From Krasilnikovia cinnamomea (GTDB lineage: Bacteria > Actinomycetota > Actinomycetes > Mycobacteriales > Micromonosporaceae), in assembly GCF_004217545.1 (NCBI RefSeq), contig NZ_SHKY01000001.1, positions 930,001-994,000 of the forward strand: a stretch of DNA of 64,000 nt, read 5' to 3'. The position numbers and the translations under genes are program-made. How positions within the stretch are numbered: position 1 is the first letter of the stretch; each line of letters starts with the position of its first letter. The notes under the pieces are model-generated. The model saw only the letters and a list, made by a program, of their open reading frames with translations. It had not been told where the DNA came from and did no database searches. Positions 39,425 to 47,627 of this stretch are shown one piece after another.

Positions 39425-40681
39425 TCAGGGGCGGGCGCGGCCGATCGGGCGGCGCTGGGCCGGGCGCGCCCGCGACGCGGCGGCCCCGACCACGGCGGGC
39501 AGGCCGCCGTCGGCCAGCAGGCGGGCGATCGGCAGGGTCGCCGCGCCCATCGCGACCGCGTCCGGGCCGAGCTGGCAGGCCTCGATCCGGGTCTTCGAGT
39601 ACGGCTGCCGCAGGGCGTTTCGTGCCGCCGCGGCCCGGATGTCCGACAGGAAACGCTCTCCCAGTGCCAAGCCCGTCCGCCCACCCAGCACGATGCGCTC
39701 CGGGCTGAACAGGTTGATCAGACCCGCGATCCCGGCGCCGAGGTAACCGACCGTCTCCGCGACGACCTGCGCCACCGGCGCCGGCAGCGGGTGGTCGCCG
39801 GCCAGCAGCCGGGTCAGCAGCATCGGGTCGGCGGGCTCGCCGGTCGCCTGCGCGAGGCGGCGGATCACCCGGTCCGCCCCGATGTACGCCTCCAGGCAGC
39901 CGCGCGCCCCGCACCGGCAGCGCTCGCCGTCGTACACCAGCGTGGTGTGGCCCCACTCCCCCGCGCTGCTGTGCGCGCCGCGGTAGTTGCGGCCGTCCAT
40001 GACGACCGCCGCGCCCACCCCCGTGCCCACCAGGACGATCACGGCGTGCCGGGCGCCCCGGCCCGCCCCGAACCACATCTCGGCCTGCCCGACCGTCTTG
40101 GCGCCGTTCTCCACGAACACCGGGACGTCGGTGGCGTCCCTCAGCATCGCGCCCAGCGGCACCCCGTCCCAGCCGGTGGTCTGCGCGTACACCACCGCCT
40201 CGCCGCTGGAGTCGACCACGCCGGCGACGCCGACGCCGTACCCGAGCACCTCGTCGGGGCCGATCCCGGCCTGCTCCACCACCGCGTGCAGGCCCTCGAC
40301 CAGCTTCGCGACCACGAGCCGCGGGTCGCGGGCCCGCTCGCCCAGCTCGTACGACGCCACGCCGAGGCGCGACATCGCCAGGTCGTACAACTCCACCAGG
40401 ACCCGGGTGTCGCCGACGTCGGCGCCCACCACGTACCCGAAGCCGGGGGCCACCCGCAGCAGGGCGCGCGGGCGCCCGCCGTCCGAGCCGACCAGACCGG
40501 CCTCCTCTACCAGGCCCTCCTCGATCATCTCGCCGATCAGGTTGCTGACGCTGGCCTGGCTCAGCGCGGTGGTGTCCCCGAGTTGCTGGCGGCTCTGCCG
40601 GCCGCCGTGGAACAGGTCCGTGAGCAGACTGGCCCGGTTGGCGCGGCGGACATCCCGCACCGTCGTACGCCTGGACTCCAC
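39425..40681 (-). CDS. ROK-family transcriptional regulator
   Basis: A 418-residue repressor with an N-terminal winged helix (RANRASLLTDLFHGG, TTALSQASVSNLIGEMIEEGLVEE) and a C-terminal ROK sugar-kinase-like domain. ROK features are ALLRVAPGFGYVVGADVGDTRV, VLVGTGVGAAVVMDGRNYRGAHSSAGEWGHTTL (ExGH sugar-binding motif) and the zinc motif CRCGARGCLEAYIG. Such proteins (XylR, NagC, Mlc types) respond to sugars. GTG 40681 is chosen because a GGGGGG stretch lies about ten bases upstream; GTG 40705 is possible. Divergent from the methyltransferase gene across about 100 bases with a dyad. Confidence 0.9.
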   Translation of the reverse strand: MESRRTTVRDVRRANRASLLTDLFHGGRQSRQQLGDTTALSQASVSNLIGEMIEEGLVEEAGLVGSDGGRPRALLRVAPGFGYVVGADVGDTRVLVELYDLAMSRLGVASYELGERARDPRLVVAKLVEGLHAVVEQAGIGPDEVLGYGVGVAGVVDSSGEAVVYAQTTGWDGVPLGAMLRDATDVPVFVENGAKTVGQAEMWFGAGRGARHAVIVLVGTGVGAAVVMDGRNYRGAHSSAGEWGHTTLVYDGERCRCGARGCLEAYIGADRVIRRLAQATGEPADPMLLTRLLAGDHPLPAPVAQVVAETVGYLGAGIAGLINLFSPERIVLGGRTGLALGERFLSDIRAAAARNALRQPYSKTRIEACQLGPDAVAMGAATLPIARLLADGGLPAVVGAAASRARPAQRRPIGRARP

Positions 40682-40758
40682 CCGCGCACCACCCCCCGCA
40701 TTCACGCTCGGCGAACCGACACCCCACGGTAGCGCCCGCCGGGATGCCCGCGGGTACC

Positions 40759-40780
40759 CCTGACCTGCAGTACGGTCAGG
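40759..40780. promoter_or_regulatory. Inverted repeat in the ROK/methyltransferase divergent region
   Basis: CCTGACC and GGTCAGG flank an eight-base centre. A TACGGT box (40771-40776) sits inside it, eight bases before the methyltransferase ATG. A bound repressor would block that promoter. It could equally be a hairpin at the RNA 5' end. Confidence 0.45.
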
Positions 40781-40784
40781 CCCC

Positions 40785-41615
40785 ATGACCGACTACCGCG
40801 AGGTGAACCGGGCCAACTGGGACGAGCGGGCCGACGCGCACGCCGCCTCGGCGGACTACGGCCTGGCCGCGTTCGAGGCGGATCCCGGGCATCTGAGCAA
40901 GGTCGTCCGCTTCGACCAGCCGCTGCTCGGCGACGTCGCCGGGCTGCGCGGGGTGCACCTGCAGTGCCACATCGGCACGGACACCCTGTCGCTGGCCCGC
41001 CTCGGCGCCACCATGACCGGGGTGGACTTCTCCGCGCGTTCCCTGGCCCAGGCGCGCCGCCTGGCGCAGCGCGCGGGACCGCCGGTGGAGTTCGTGGAGG
41101 CGGACGTGTACGCCGCCCCGGACGTGCTCGGCCACGGCGGCTTCGACCTCGTGTACACCGGCATCGGGGCGCTGTGCTGGCTACCGGACGTGGACCGCTG
41201 GGCGCGGACCGTGGCGGCGCTGCTGCGCCCGGGCGGGCGGCTCTTCCTGCGCGAGGGGCACCCGGTGCTGTGGGCGCTGGACTACGAACGCGACGACGAT
41301 CTGCTGGTGCTCTCGGAGCCGTACTTCGAGACGGAGCGGCCGCAGGTCTACGACGAACCGGGCACGTACGTCGACACCGACGTCGAGTTCACCCACACCG
41401 TGACCCACGAGTGGAACCACGGGCTCGGCGAGATCGTGACCGCGGTGCTGGCGGCGGGGCTGACCCTGACCGGGCTGGTCGAGCATCGCAGCGTGCCGTG
41501 GGAGGCGCTGCCGGGGCGGATGCGCCTCGACGACGCGGGCGAATGGCAGCTCACCGACCGGCCGGAACGCCTGCCGCACACGTACACGCTGCAGGCGGTG
41601 CGGGCCGGCGGGTAG
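40785..41615 (+). CDS. Class I SAM-dependent methyltransferase
   Basis: A 276-residue methyltransferase with the seven-strand fold. The SAM site lies in VHLQCHIGTDTLSLARLG, a degenerate GxGxG in which Cys-His replaces the first glycines. The ribose-binding acidic turn is TGVDFSARSLAQARRLA. Motif II is FVEADVYAAPDVLGHGGFDLVYTGIGALCWLPDV and motif III is LRPGGRLFLREGHPVLW. The C-terminal half carries DTDVEFTHTVTHEWNHGLGEI. The substrate is unknown. A TACGGT box eight bases before the ATG suggests a leaderless transcript. Confidence 0.88.
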   Translation: MTDYREVNRANWDERADAHAASADYGLAAFEADPGHLSKVVRFDQPLLGDVAGLRGVHLQCHIGTDTLSLARLGATMTGVDFSARSLAQARRLAQRAGPPVEFVEADVYAAPDVLGHGGFDLVYTGIGALCWLPDVDRWARTVAALLRPGGRLFLREGHPVLWALDYERDDDLLVLSEPYFETERPQVYDEPGTYVDTDVEFTHTVTHEWNHGLGEIVTAVLAAGLTLTGLVEHRSVPWEALPGRMRLDDAGEWQLTDRPERLPHTYTLQAVRAGG

Positions 41616-41620
41616 CGCCG

Positions 41621-43207
41621 CTAGTAACGGAACCGGGCGACCAGGCCGCGCAGTTCGTCGGCCATCGCGGCGAGTTCCCGGGCCGTCTGCTGGGATTCCG
41701 CGGCGTCCCGGCTGGCGGTCGTGGTGACGTCGGCGACCCCGGCGATGTTGCCGGCGATCTCCCCGCTGGCACCGGCCGCCTGGGCCACGCTGCGGCTGAT
41801 CTCGGCGGCGGTGGCCCGCTGCTGCTCGACGGCGGCCGCGATCATGGACTGGAACTCGTTGACGCGGCCGATGACGTCGCTGATCGAGTCGATGGCGTCG
41901 ACCGCCGATGCCGCGTCGGCCTGGATCGCCTCGACCCGCCGCACGATGTCCTCGGTGGCGCGGGAGGTGTCCTGGGCCAGGTCCTTGACCTCCCCGGCCA
42001 CCACGGCGAAGCCCTTGCCCGCCTCGCCGGCACGGGCCGCCTCGATGGTGGCGTTCAGCGCCAGCAGGTTGGTCTGCTCGGCGATCGAGGTGATCACCTT
42101 GACCACGTTGCCGATCTCGGCGGAGGACTCGCCGAGCCGCGACATGATCTGACCGGTCGACTGGGCGCTGGTCACGGCGTCGGCGGCGACCCGCGCGGCC
42201 TCGCTGGTGTTCTGCGCGATCTCGCCGATGGAGGAACCCATCTCGTCGGTGCCGGTGGAGACCTGGCTGACGCTGTCGGAGACCTGCGCGGCGGAGCCGG
42301 AGACGACGGTCGCCTGGCCGTGCACCTCGTCGACCGAGGTGGCGATGCGGCACGCGACCGTGGACATGGTCGCCGCCGACGACGCGACGGTGTCGGCCGA
42401 GCCGGCCAGGGCGCGCACGGTTTCCCGGACGCTGCCGATCGCGGTGTTCAGCAGGCCGGCCATGCGACCCAGCTCGTCGCGGGTGGACACGTCGGCCTCC
42501 CGCGACAGGTCGCCGTCGGCCATCGCGCCCAGCACCCCGCTGACCGCACGCAGCGGACGCAGGATGCTCTGGGCCACCAGCACGCCGATCAGCGCCAGCA
42601 GGGCCACGCCCACGATGGCGACGATGCCCAGCATCCAGACCGCGCTGTGCCGCTGCTGGCCGACCGCGGCGGAGGCCGCGGACGAGCGGGCGTCCAGGGC
42701 GTCGGCCACGGCGGGCAGGTCCTGCTCGATCGCCGAGAACGCCTCCTGGAAGGCGGCCAGCGTCTGCGGCGTACGGTCGCCGGCCAGGGCCGCGTCGACC
42801 GTCTTGCGGCCGAGGTCAACGTAGGTGTCGACCTCGGGGACGACCTTCGTGGCGGCGGTGCGGACCTCGGGGAACATCGACGGCACGGTGAAGCCGCGTA
42901 CGCCGTCGCGCAGGATGCCCGAGTGCTCCGCCAGGTCGGCGTGGATCTCGTCGGCCTCCGCGCCACCGGAGCTGAGCAGCGCCCGCTGGACGTCGCCGCG
43001 CACGGCGTCGTGGGCCATGTCGGATTCCAGCGACACCCGGGACAGGCGGGCCACCCGGTTCAGTTCCCGGGTCTTGTCGCCCGCCTTCTCCAGGGCGGTC
43101 AGGCCCGCGACGGCGACACCCATCAGCGCGATGAGGCCGACCGCGACCAGCGCGGCCAGCTTGGTCCGCACCGACCGGTCCGCGACCCATCTCGTGAGTG
43201 TGCCCAT
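41621..43207 (-). CDS. Methyl-accepting chemotaxis protein
   Basis: A 528-residue chemoreceptor. A membrane helix lies at about 16-37, and a helical extracellular sensor domain at about 38-185. A second helix ([25 protein letters not shown]) leads into HAMP. The cytoplasmic signalling coiled coil has the CheA/CheW-contacting tip [19 protein letters not shown] followed by [16 protein letters not shown]. It would control flagellar motility of zoospores. No che genes are in the window. A GGGGG ribosome site precedes ATG 43207. A TAAA-N15-GGCGATAG element upstream resembles FliA/WhiG promoters. Confidence 0.93.
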   Translation of the reverse strand: MGTLTRWVADRSVRTKLAALVAVGLIALMGVAVAGLTALEKAGDKTRELNRVARLSRVSLESDMAHDAVRGDVQRALLSSGGAEADEIHADLAEHSGILRDGVRGFTVPSMFPEVRTAATKVVPEVDTYVDLGRKTVDAALAGDRTPQTLAAFQEAFSAIEQDLPAVADALDARSSAASAAVGQQRHSAVWMLGIVAIVGVALLALIGVLVAQSILRPLRAVSGVLGAMADGDLSREADVSTRDELGRMAGLLNTAIGSVRETVRALAGSADTVASSAATMSTVACRIATSVDEVHGQATVVSGSAAQVSDSVSQVSTGTDEMGSSIGEIAQNTSEAARVAADAVTSAQSTGQIMSRLGESSAEIGNVVKVITSIAEQTNLLALNATIEAARAGEAGKGFAVVAGEVKDLAQDTSRATEDIVRRVEAIQADAASAVDAIDSISDVIGRVNEFQSMIAAAVEQQRATAAEISRSVAQAAGASGEIAGNIAGVADVTTTASRDAAESQQTARELAAMADELRGLVARFRY

Positions 43208-43246
43208 TGTCGACCCCCGTGGATAAAGAACAGTCCGTTAACGCAG

Positions 43247-43273
43247 CTATCGCCCAACGCCCACCGCCGTTTA
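43247..43273 (-). promoter_or_regulatory. FliA/WhiG-type promoter for the chemoreceptor gene
   Basis: On the minus strand TAAA (43273-43270) is followed after exactly 15 bases by GGCGATAG (43254-43247). The WhiG/FliA consensus in actinobacteria is TAAA-N15-GCCGATAA, so six of eight -10 bases match. A start about 33 bases before the ATG is predicted. Confidence 0.7.
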
Positions 43274-43621
43274 GGTGTGACCGCCCGTTTCCCACAGGCG
43301 GAGACGGGGTGATCGCACGCAGGGCGTGAGAGCTTGCTCACCAGCCACTTCGGCACCAGTCGAAGCAACCACGGTCCGTCACATTCGTACATGGCTATAT
43401 GTCATTGGGTTTGCCGCCGCGACCGGCGCACCCGCCGCGCGGCGGGCGAATGCGTGACTCGGCAGGCAACCTGCCGCACACACCGATCGGCGGCACCGCG
43501 CGCCGGCCGGTTTGCTCATCCAAGATCGCCGTTGCTAGCTTCCAACCCGCTCGCTCCGCCGAAGATTCAACGGAAGATCATCGAAATAGCTGATGATTCG
43601 ATGCCTGTCTCGCCGTTCTTC

Positions 43622-43633
43622 CGAAGATCTTCG
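43622..43633. promoter_or_regulatory. Palindromic operator candidate upstream of melC1
   Basis: CGAAGATCTTCG is a perfect 12-base palindrome 28 bases before the melC1 start. Related GAAGAT half-sites occur about 50-60 bases further upstream. Confidence 0.4.
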
Positions 43634-43660
43634 ATACCCGTCATCTTTGGGGGAAGACAC

Positions 43661-44095
43661 GTGACCACGATCAACCGTCGTGAGCTGCTCAAGCTCGCGA
43701 CCGCCGGCACGGTGGCGGTCGGCACCGGCGCCCTGGCCGTCCAGGTCCTCACCGCGGGCGGCTCCCAGGCCGCGCCCGCCCGGGACACCCAGGCCAACGC
43801 CCCCGCCGGCGAACGCTTCGCCGAGGTCTACAAGGGCCGCCGCATCGAGGGCACGGCGGTCGCCGCCGCGGCCCCCCGCGCCGCCCGCAGCCTGGCCGCC
43901 GCCCCACCGGCCACCGCGGCCACGCCCGACCTGCTCATCGACGGCGTCCCGCTGCACGTCATGGTCAACGGGGACGGCACCTACACCAGCGTCGTGAACC
44001 ACTACGAGACCTTCCGCTCGCTGCGCGAGGTCGCCCGGGCCGCAGTGGACCAGCTCGACGGCGCCGCGCTCGTCAACGGCCACCACCACCGCTGA
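43661..44095 (+). CDS. melC1: Tyrosinase cofactor MelC1 (Tat-exported copper chaperone)
   Basis: MelC1 delivers copper to apo-tyrosinase and carries it out of the cell through the Tat pathway. This 144-residue protein begins with a Tat signal (NRRELLKLATAG then VAVGTGALAVQVL). The mature part has FAEVYKGRRIEG, DLLIDGVPLHVMVNGDGTYTSVVNHYE and SLREVARAAVDQLDGAAL, as in Streptomyces MelC1. The C terminus NGHHHR gives a histidine cluster suited to copper. GTG 43661 has GGGGGAAG upstream. It lies 43 bases ahead of melC2. Confidence 0.9.
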   Translation: MTTINRRELLKLATAGTVAVGTGALAVQVLTAGGSQAAPARDTQANAPAGERFAEVYKGRRIEGTAVAAAAPRAARSLAAAPPATAATPDLLIDGVPLHVMVNGDGTYTSVVNHYETFRSLREVARAAVDQLDGAALVNGHHHR

Positions 44096-44138
44096 TCGCC
44101 GCCGACCACCCCACCCACTGAAAGGCCGACCCACCACC

Positions 44139-44960
44139 ATGGGCGTACGCAAGAACCAGCGCGACCTCACCACCACCGAGAAGCGCGCCTTCGTCAACGC
44201 CGTGCTCGAGCTCAAGAAGCGCGGCCGCTACGACGAGTTCGTTCGCACCCACAACAACTTCATCCTCAGCGACACCGACAACGGCAACCGGGTCGGGCAC
44301 CGCTCCCCGTCGTTCCTGCCGTGGCACCGCCAGTTCCTGCTCGACTTCGAGCGGGCCCTGCAGGCCATCGACGCATCCGTGAACCTGCCCTACTGGGACT
44401 GGACCGTCGACCGCGACACCACGTCGTCGCTGTGGTCCGCCGACTTCCTGGGCGGAAACGGACGCGACTCCGACGGCCAGGTCACCACCGGGCCGTTCGC
44501 GTTCAGCGCCGGCAACTGGGTCATCAACGTGCGCACCGACAGCCGCAACTACCTGCGCCGGGCGCTCGGCACGGGCCAGCGGCCGCTGCCCACCGCCGAC
44601 GACGTGCGCTCCGTGCTGAGCCAGACCACCTACGACGTGTCGCCGTGGAACAGCACCTCCACCAGCGGCTTCCGCAACCTGGTCGAGGGCTGGCGCGGGC
44701 CGAACCTGCACAACCGCGTGCACGTCTGGGTCGGTGGCGACATGACCTCCGGCACCTCGCCCAACGACCCGGTCTTCTGGCTGCACCACTGCCACATCGA
44801 CAAGCTGTGGTCCGACTGGCAGAAGGCCCACCCGTCCTCCGGCTACCTGCCGACCCGGGCCACCACGAACGTCGTCGCCCTCAACGGCACGATGGCGCCG
44901 TGGAACAACGTGCGCCCGGCGGACATGCTCGACCACACCCCCTGGTACACGTACGCCTGA
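44139..44960 (+). CDS. melC2: Tyrosinase MelC2
   Basis: A copper monooxygenase that converts tyrosine to DOPA and dopaquinone, giving melanin. The 273-residue protein has both copper centres: CuA ligands His38, His54, His63 (YDEFVRTHNNF, GHRSPSFLPWHRQFLLDFE) and CuB ligands His191, His195, His217 (NLHNRVHVWVGG, PVFWLHHCHIDKLW). The NxxxPYWDWT motif is intact. It has no signal peptide and relies on MelC1 for export. A Cys and an extra His follow the CuB histidine (HHCHID), where Streptomyces enzymes usually have HHA. The gene ends at a hairpin. Confidence 0.94.
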   Translation: MGVRKNQRDLTTTEKRAFVNAVLELKKRGRYDEFVRTHNNFILSDTDNGNRVGHRSPSFLPWHRQFLLDFERALQAIDASVNLPYWDWTVDRDTTSSLWSADFLGGNGRDSDGQVTTGPFAFSAGNWVINVRTDSRNYLRRALGTGQRPLPTADDVRSVLSQTTYDVSPWNSTSTSGFRNLVEGWRGPNLHNRVHVWVGGDMTSGTSPNDPVFWLHHCHIDKLWSDWQKAHPSSGYLPTRATTNVVALNGTMAPWNNVRPADMLDHTPWYTYA

Positions 44961-44966
44961 TCGGGG

Positions 44967-45000
44967 GCGCGCCGTGGCGGCACCGGCCGTCACGGCGCGC
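44967..45000 (+). terminator. Hairpin after melC2
   Basis: GCGCGCCGTG (44967-44976) pairs perfectly with CACGGCGCGC (44991-45000) around a 14-base loop, beginning six bases after the melC2 stop. Confidence 0.7.
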
Positions 45001-45044
45001 GACGTCGCTCCTCATCCGGTGAACGCCCCCCGGGGCGACCCGTT

Positions 45045-45073
45045 CGCGGCCCGGCGCCCAGCGCCGGGCCGCG
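45045..45073 (-). terminator. Hairpin after parC
   Basis: CGCGGCCCGGCGC (45045-45057) pairs with GCGCCGGGCCGCG (45061-45073) around CCA, a perfect 13-bp stem just beyond the parC stop. Confidence 0.75.
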
Positions 45074-45078
45074 CCCGC

Positions 45079-47601
45079 TCAGTCCCGTTCGATCAGGTGC
45101 CCGACGATCTGCGGGCCCATCATGACCGCCTCGCCGGAACCGTCGCGGCGACGATCCGGCTCCGGCAGCTCCACCGGGTCACCCGTGGCGCTTGAACCGA
45201 CCGGCCGTGGCCCCACCCAGGCCACCGCCAGCCGCGACTCTCCCTTGAGGAAGCGCTGCACCCGCACCCCTCCGGTCGCCCGGCCCTTCGCCGGGTACAG
45301 CGCGAACGGCGTCACCTTCACCTGATGACCCGTGGAGGTCACCACCATCGGCTCGCCGTGCTCCGGGTCATCCGTGGGCACCACGTGGAACGCGATCACC
45401 TCCGCGCCCGCCGACAGGCTGATCCCCGCCATGCCGCCGCCCTTGAGGCCCTGCGGGCGCACCAGCTTCGCCCCGAACCGCAGCAGCGCCGCGTCCGAGG
45501 TGACGAACACCAGCGACTCGCCGCCATCGGTGAGCCACGTGGCGCTGAGCACCTCGTCGCCCTCCTTGAGCGTGATCACCTCGAACTCGTCCGACCGCAC
45601 CGGCCACTCCGGCGCGCACACCTTCACCACCCCGTGCCGGGTGCCCAGGGCGATGCCCGGCGAGCCCTCCGCGCCCAGCGGCGCCAGCCCGACCACCCGC
45701 TCCCCCGCCTCCAGCGGCACCAGCTCCGAGGCGGACATCCCGCCGCGCAGCGACACCGTGCCGGACTGCTCCGGCAGCACCGGCAACGGCAACACGTCCG
45801 TCTTGAACGCCCGGCCCCGGCTCGTCACCAGCAGCACCCGGCCACGCGCCGTCGAGTGCACCACCGAGCGCACCGCGTCGTGCTTGACCCGGCCGCTGCG
45901 GCGGCGCGCCTCCACGGACTCCTCGCTCTCCGCCGCGGTACGCGCGATCAGCCCCGTGGCGGACAGGATCACCTGGCACGGATCGTCGGCGACCTCCAGC
46001 GGCCCCGCCGGCACGGACGCCGCCAGCACCTCCTTGAGATCCCCACCGATCAGCGTCGTGCGGCGCGCGCCCGCGTGCTCGGCCGCGACCGCGGCCAGCT
46101 CGTCCGAGACCACCTGCCGCAGCACGGCGTCGTCGTCCAGGATGCGCGACAGCTCCGCGATCTCGGCGCGCAGCCGCTCCTGCTCGGTCTCCAACTCGAT
46201 CCGGTCGAAGCGGGTCAGCCGGCGCAGCGGGGTGTCCAGGATGTACGTCGCCTGGATGTCGCTGAGCCCGAACTCGCTGATCAGTCCCGCCTTGGCCGCC
46301 GCCGCGTCGTCGCTGCCCCGGATCAGGGCCACCACCCGGTCGATGTCGATCAGCGCGATCAGCAGGCCGTCCACCAGGTGCAGACGGTCCTGCCGCTTGG
46401 TACGGCGGTGCGTCGTGCGCCGGGTCACCACCTCGTAGCGGTGCGCCAGGAACACCTCGAGCAGTTCCTTGAGGCCCAGCGTGCGCGGCTGCCCGTCGAC
46501 CAGCACCAGGTTGTTGATGCCGAACGAGCTCTCCAGCGGGGTCAGCCGGTACAGATCCGCCAGCAGCGCCTGCGGGTTCACCCCGACCTTGCACTCGACG
46601 ACCAGCCGGGTGCCGTGTTCGCGGTCGGTGAGGTCCTTGACGTCCGCGATGCCCTGCAGGCGCGGCGCCTGCCGCTGACCCTTGCGCGGGCCCGAGACGA
46701 TCAGCTTGCCCTTCACCTCGTCCGTGATCGCCTCGATGATCTTCTCGCCGCCGATGCCGTACGGCAGCTCGGTGACCGTGATGGCCTGCCGCCCCCGGCC
46801 GCCCTCCAGCGGCCCCGTCTGGGCGCGGGCCCGCATCCGCACCACCCCACGGCCTGTCTCGTACGCCCGGCGCACCTCGTCCAGCCCCAGCAGCTGCCCG
46901 CCCGTGGGCAGGTCGGGGCCGGGCACGAACCGCATCAGCGTGTCCAGGTCGGCGTCCGGGTGGGTGATCAGGTGCTGGGCGGCGGCCACCACCTCGCCGA
47001 GGTTGTGCGGGATCATGTTGGTCGCCATCCCGACCGCGATGCCCGAGGTGCCGTTGACCAACAAATTCGGGAACGCGGCGGGCAGCACCTTGGGCTCTTG
47101 CTCCGAGCCGTCGTAGTTCGGCTTGAAGTCGACCGTGCCCTCGCCCAGCTCGCCGACCAGCAGCATCGCCTCGGGCGACAACCGGGACTCCGTGTACCGC
47201 TCGGCGGCCGGGCCGTCGTCCGGTGAACCGAAGTTGCCGTGCCCGTCGATCAGCGGGTTGTTGAGCGAGAAGTCCTGCGCCAGGCGCACCAGGGCGTCGT
47301 AGATCGCCAGGTTGCCGTGCGGGTGGAAGCGGCCCATCACGTCACCGGTGATCCGGGCCGACTTCACGTACGGCCGGTCGGGGCGGTGGCCCTGGTCGTA
47401 CATCGAGTACAGGATGCGGCGGTGCACCGGCTTGAGGCCGTCGCGCGCGTCCGGCAGCGCCCGCGAGTGGATCACCGAGTACGCGTACTCCAGGTAGGAG
47501 TCCTCGACCTCGGTGGTCAGCGGATTGTCGACGATCCGTGCCCCCGCCTGCGCGAAGGCGGACATGTCGACCTGGGAGCGATCCGCCTTGCGGCGTGCCA
47601 T
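45079..47601 (-). CDS. parC: DNA topoisomerase IV subunit A (ParC)
   Basis: An 840-residue type IIA topoisomerase cleavage subunit. The winged-helix start is [22 protein letters not shown]. The catalytic Tyr136 lies in [21 protein letters not shown]. The isoleucine-wedge region is [19 protein letters not shown] six-bladed C-terminal beta-propeller follows ([39 protein letters not shown]). No gyrase-type GyrA box is seen in the propeller, and parE is upstream, so topoisomerase IV is preferred over gyrase. It separates daughter chromosomes. The quinolone-site sequence is [16 protein letters not shown] precedes ATG 47601. Only 26 bases separate it from parE, so they form an operon. Confidence 0.9.
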   Translation of the reverse strand: MARRKADRSQVDMSAFAQAGARIVDNPLTTEVEDSYLEYAYSVIHSRALPDARDGLKPVHRRILYSMYDQGHRPDRPYVKSARITGDVMGRFHPHGNLAIYDALVRLAQDFSLNNPLIDGHGNFGSPDDGPAAERYTESRLSPEAMLLVGELGEGTVDFKPNYDGSEQEPKVLPAAFPNLLVNGTSGIAVGMATNMIPHNLGEVVAAAQHLITHPDADLDTLMRFVPGPDLPTGGQLLGLDEVRRAYETGRGVVRMRARAQTGPLEGGRGRQAITVTELPYGIGGEKIIEAITDEVKGKLIVSGPRKGQRQAPRLQGIADVKDLTDREHGTRLVVECKVGVNPQALLADLYRLTPLESSFGINNLVLVDGQPRTLGLKELLEVFLAHRYEVVTRRTTHRRTKRQDRLHLVDGLLIALIDIDRVVALIRGSDDAAAAKAGLISEFGLSDIQATYILDTPLRRLTRFDRIELETEQERLRAEIAELSRILDDDAVLRQVVSDELAAVAAEHAGARRTTLIGGDLKEVLAASVPAGPLEVADDPCQVILSATGLIARTAAESEESVEARRRSGRVKHDAVRSVVHSTARGRVLLVTSRGRAFKTDVLPLPVLPEQSGTVSLRGGMSASELVPLEAGERVVGLAPLGAEGSPGIALGTRHGVVKVCAPEWPVRSDEFEVITLKEGDEVLSATWLTDGGESLVFVTSDAALLRFGAKLVRPQGLKGGGMAGISLSAGAEVIAFHVVPTDDPEHGEPMVVTSTGHQVKVTPFALYPAKGRATGGVRVQRFLKGESRLAVAWVGPRPVGSSATGDPVELPEPDRRRDGSGEAVMMGPQIVGHLIERD

Positions 47602-47627
47602 ACCGTGTTCTCCGTTCCGATACGCCG

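Larger units (their letters stand above)
43208..43660. other. Divergent regulatory region between chemoreceptor and tyrosinase genes
   Basis: About 450 bases without a gene. The left side holds the FliA-type chemoreceptor promoter. The right side is AT-richer, with three GAAGAT motifs, an ATCGAA/TTCGAT dyad (43580-43602) and the palindrome CGAAGATCTTCG (43622-43633). These look like operators for melC. GATACC at 43632-43637 is a possible -10 box. Confidence 0.5.
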
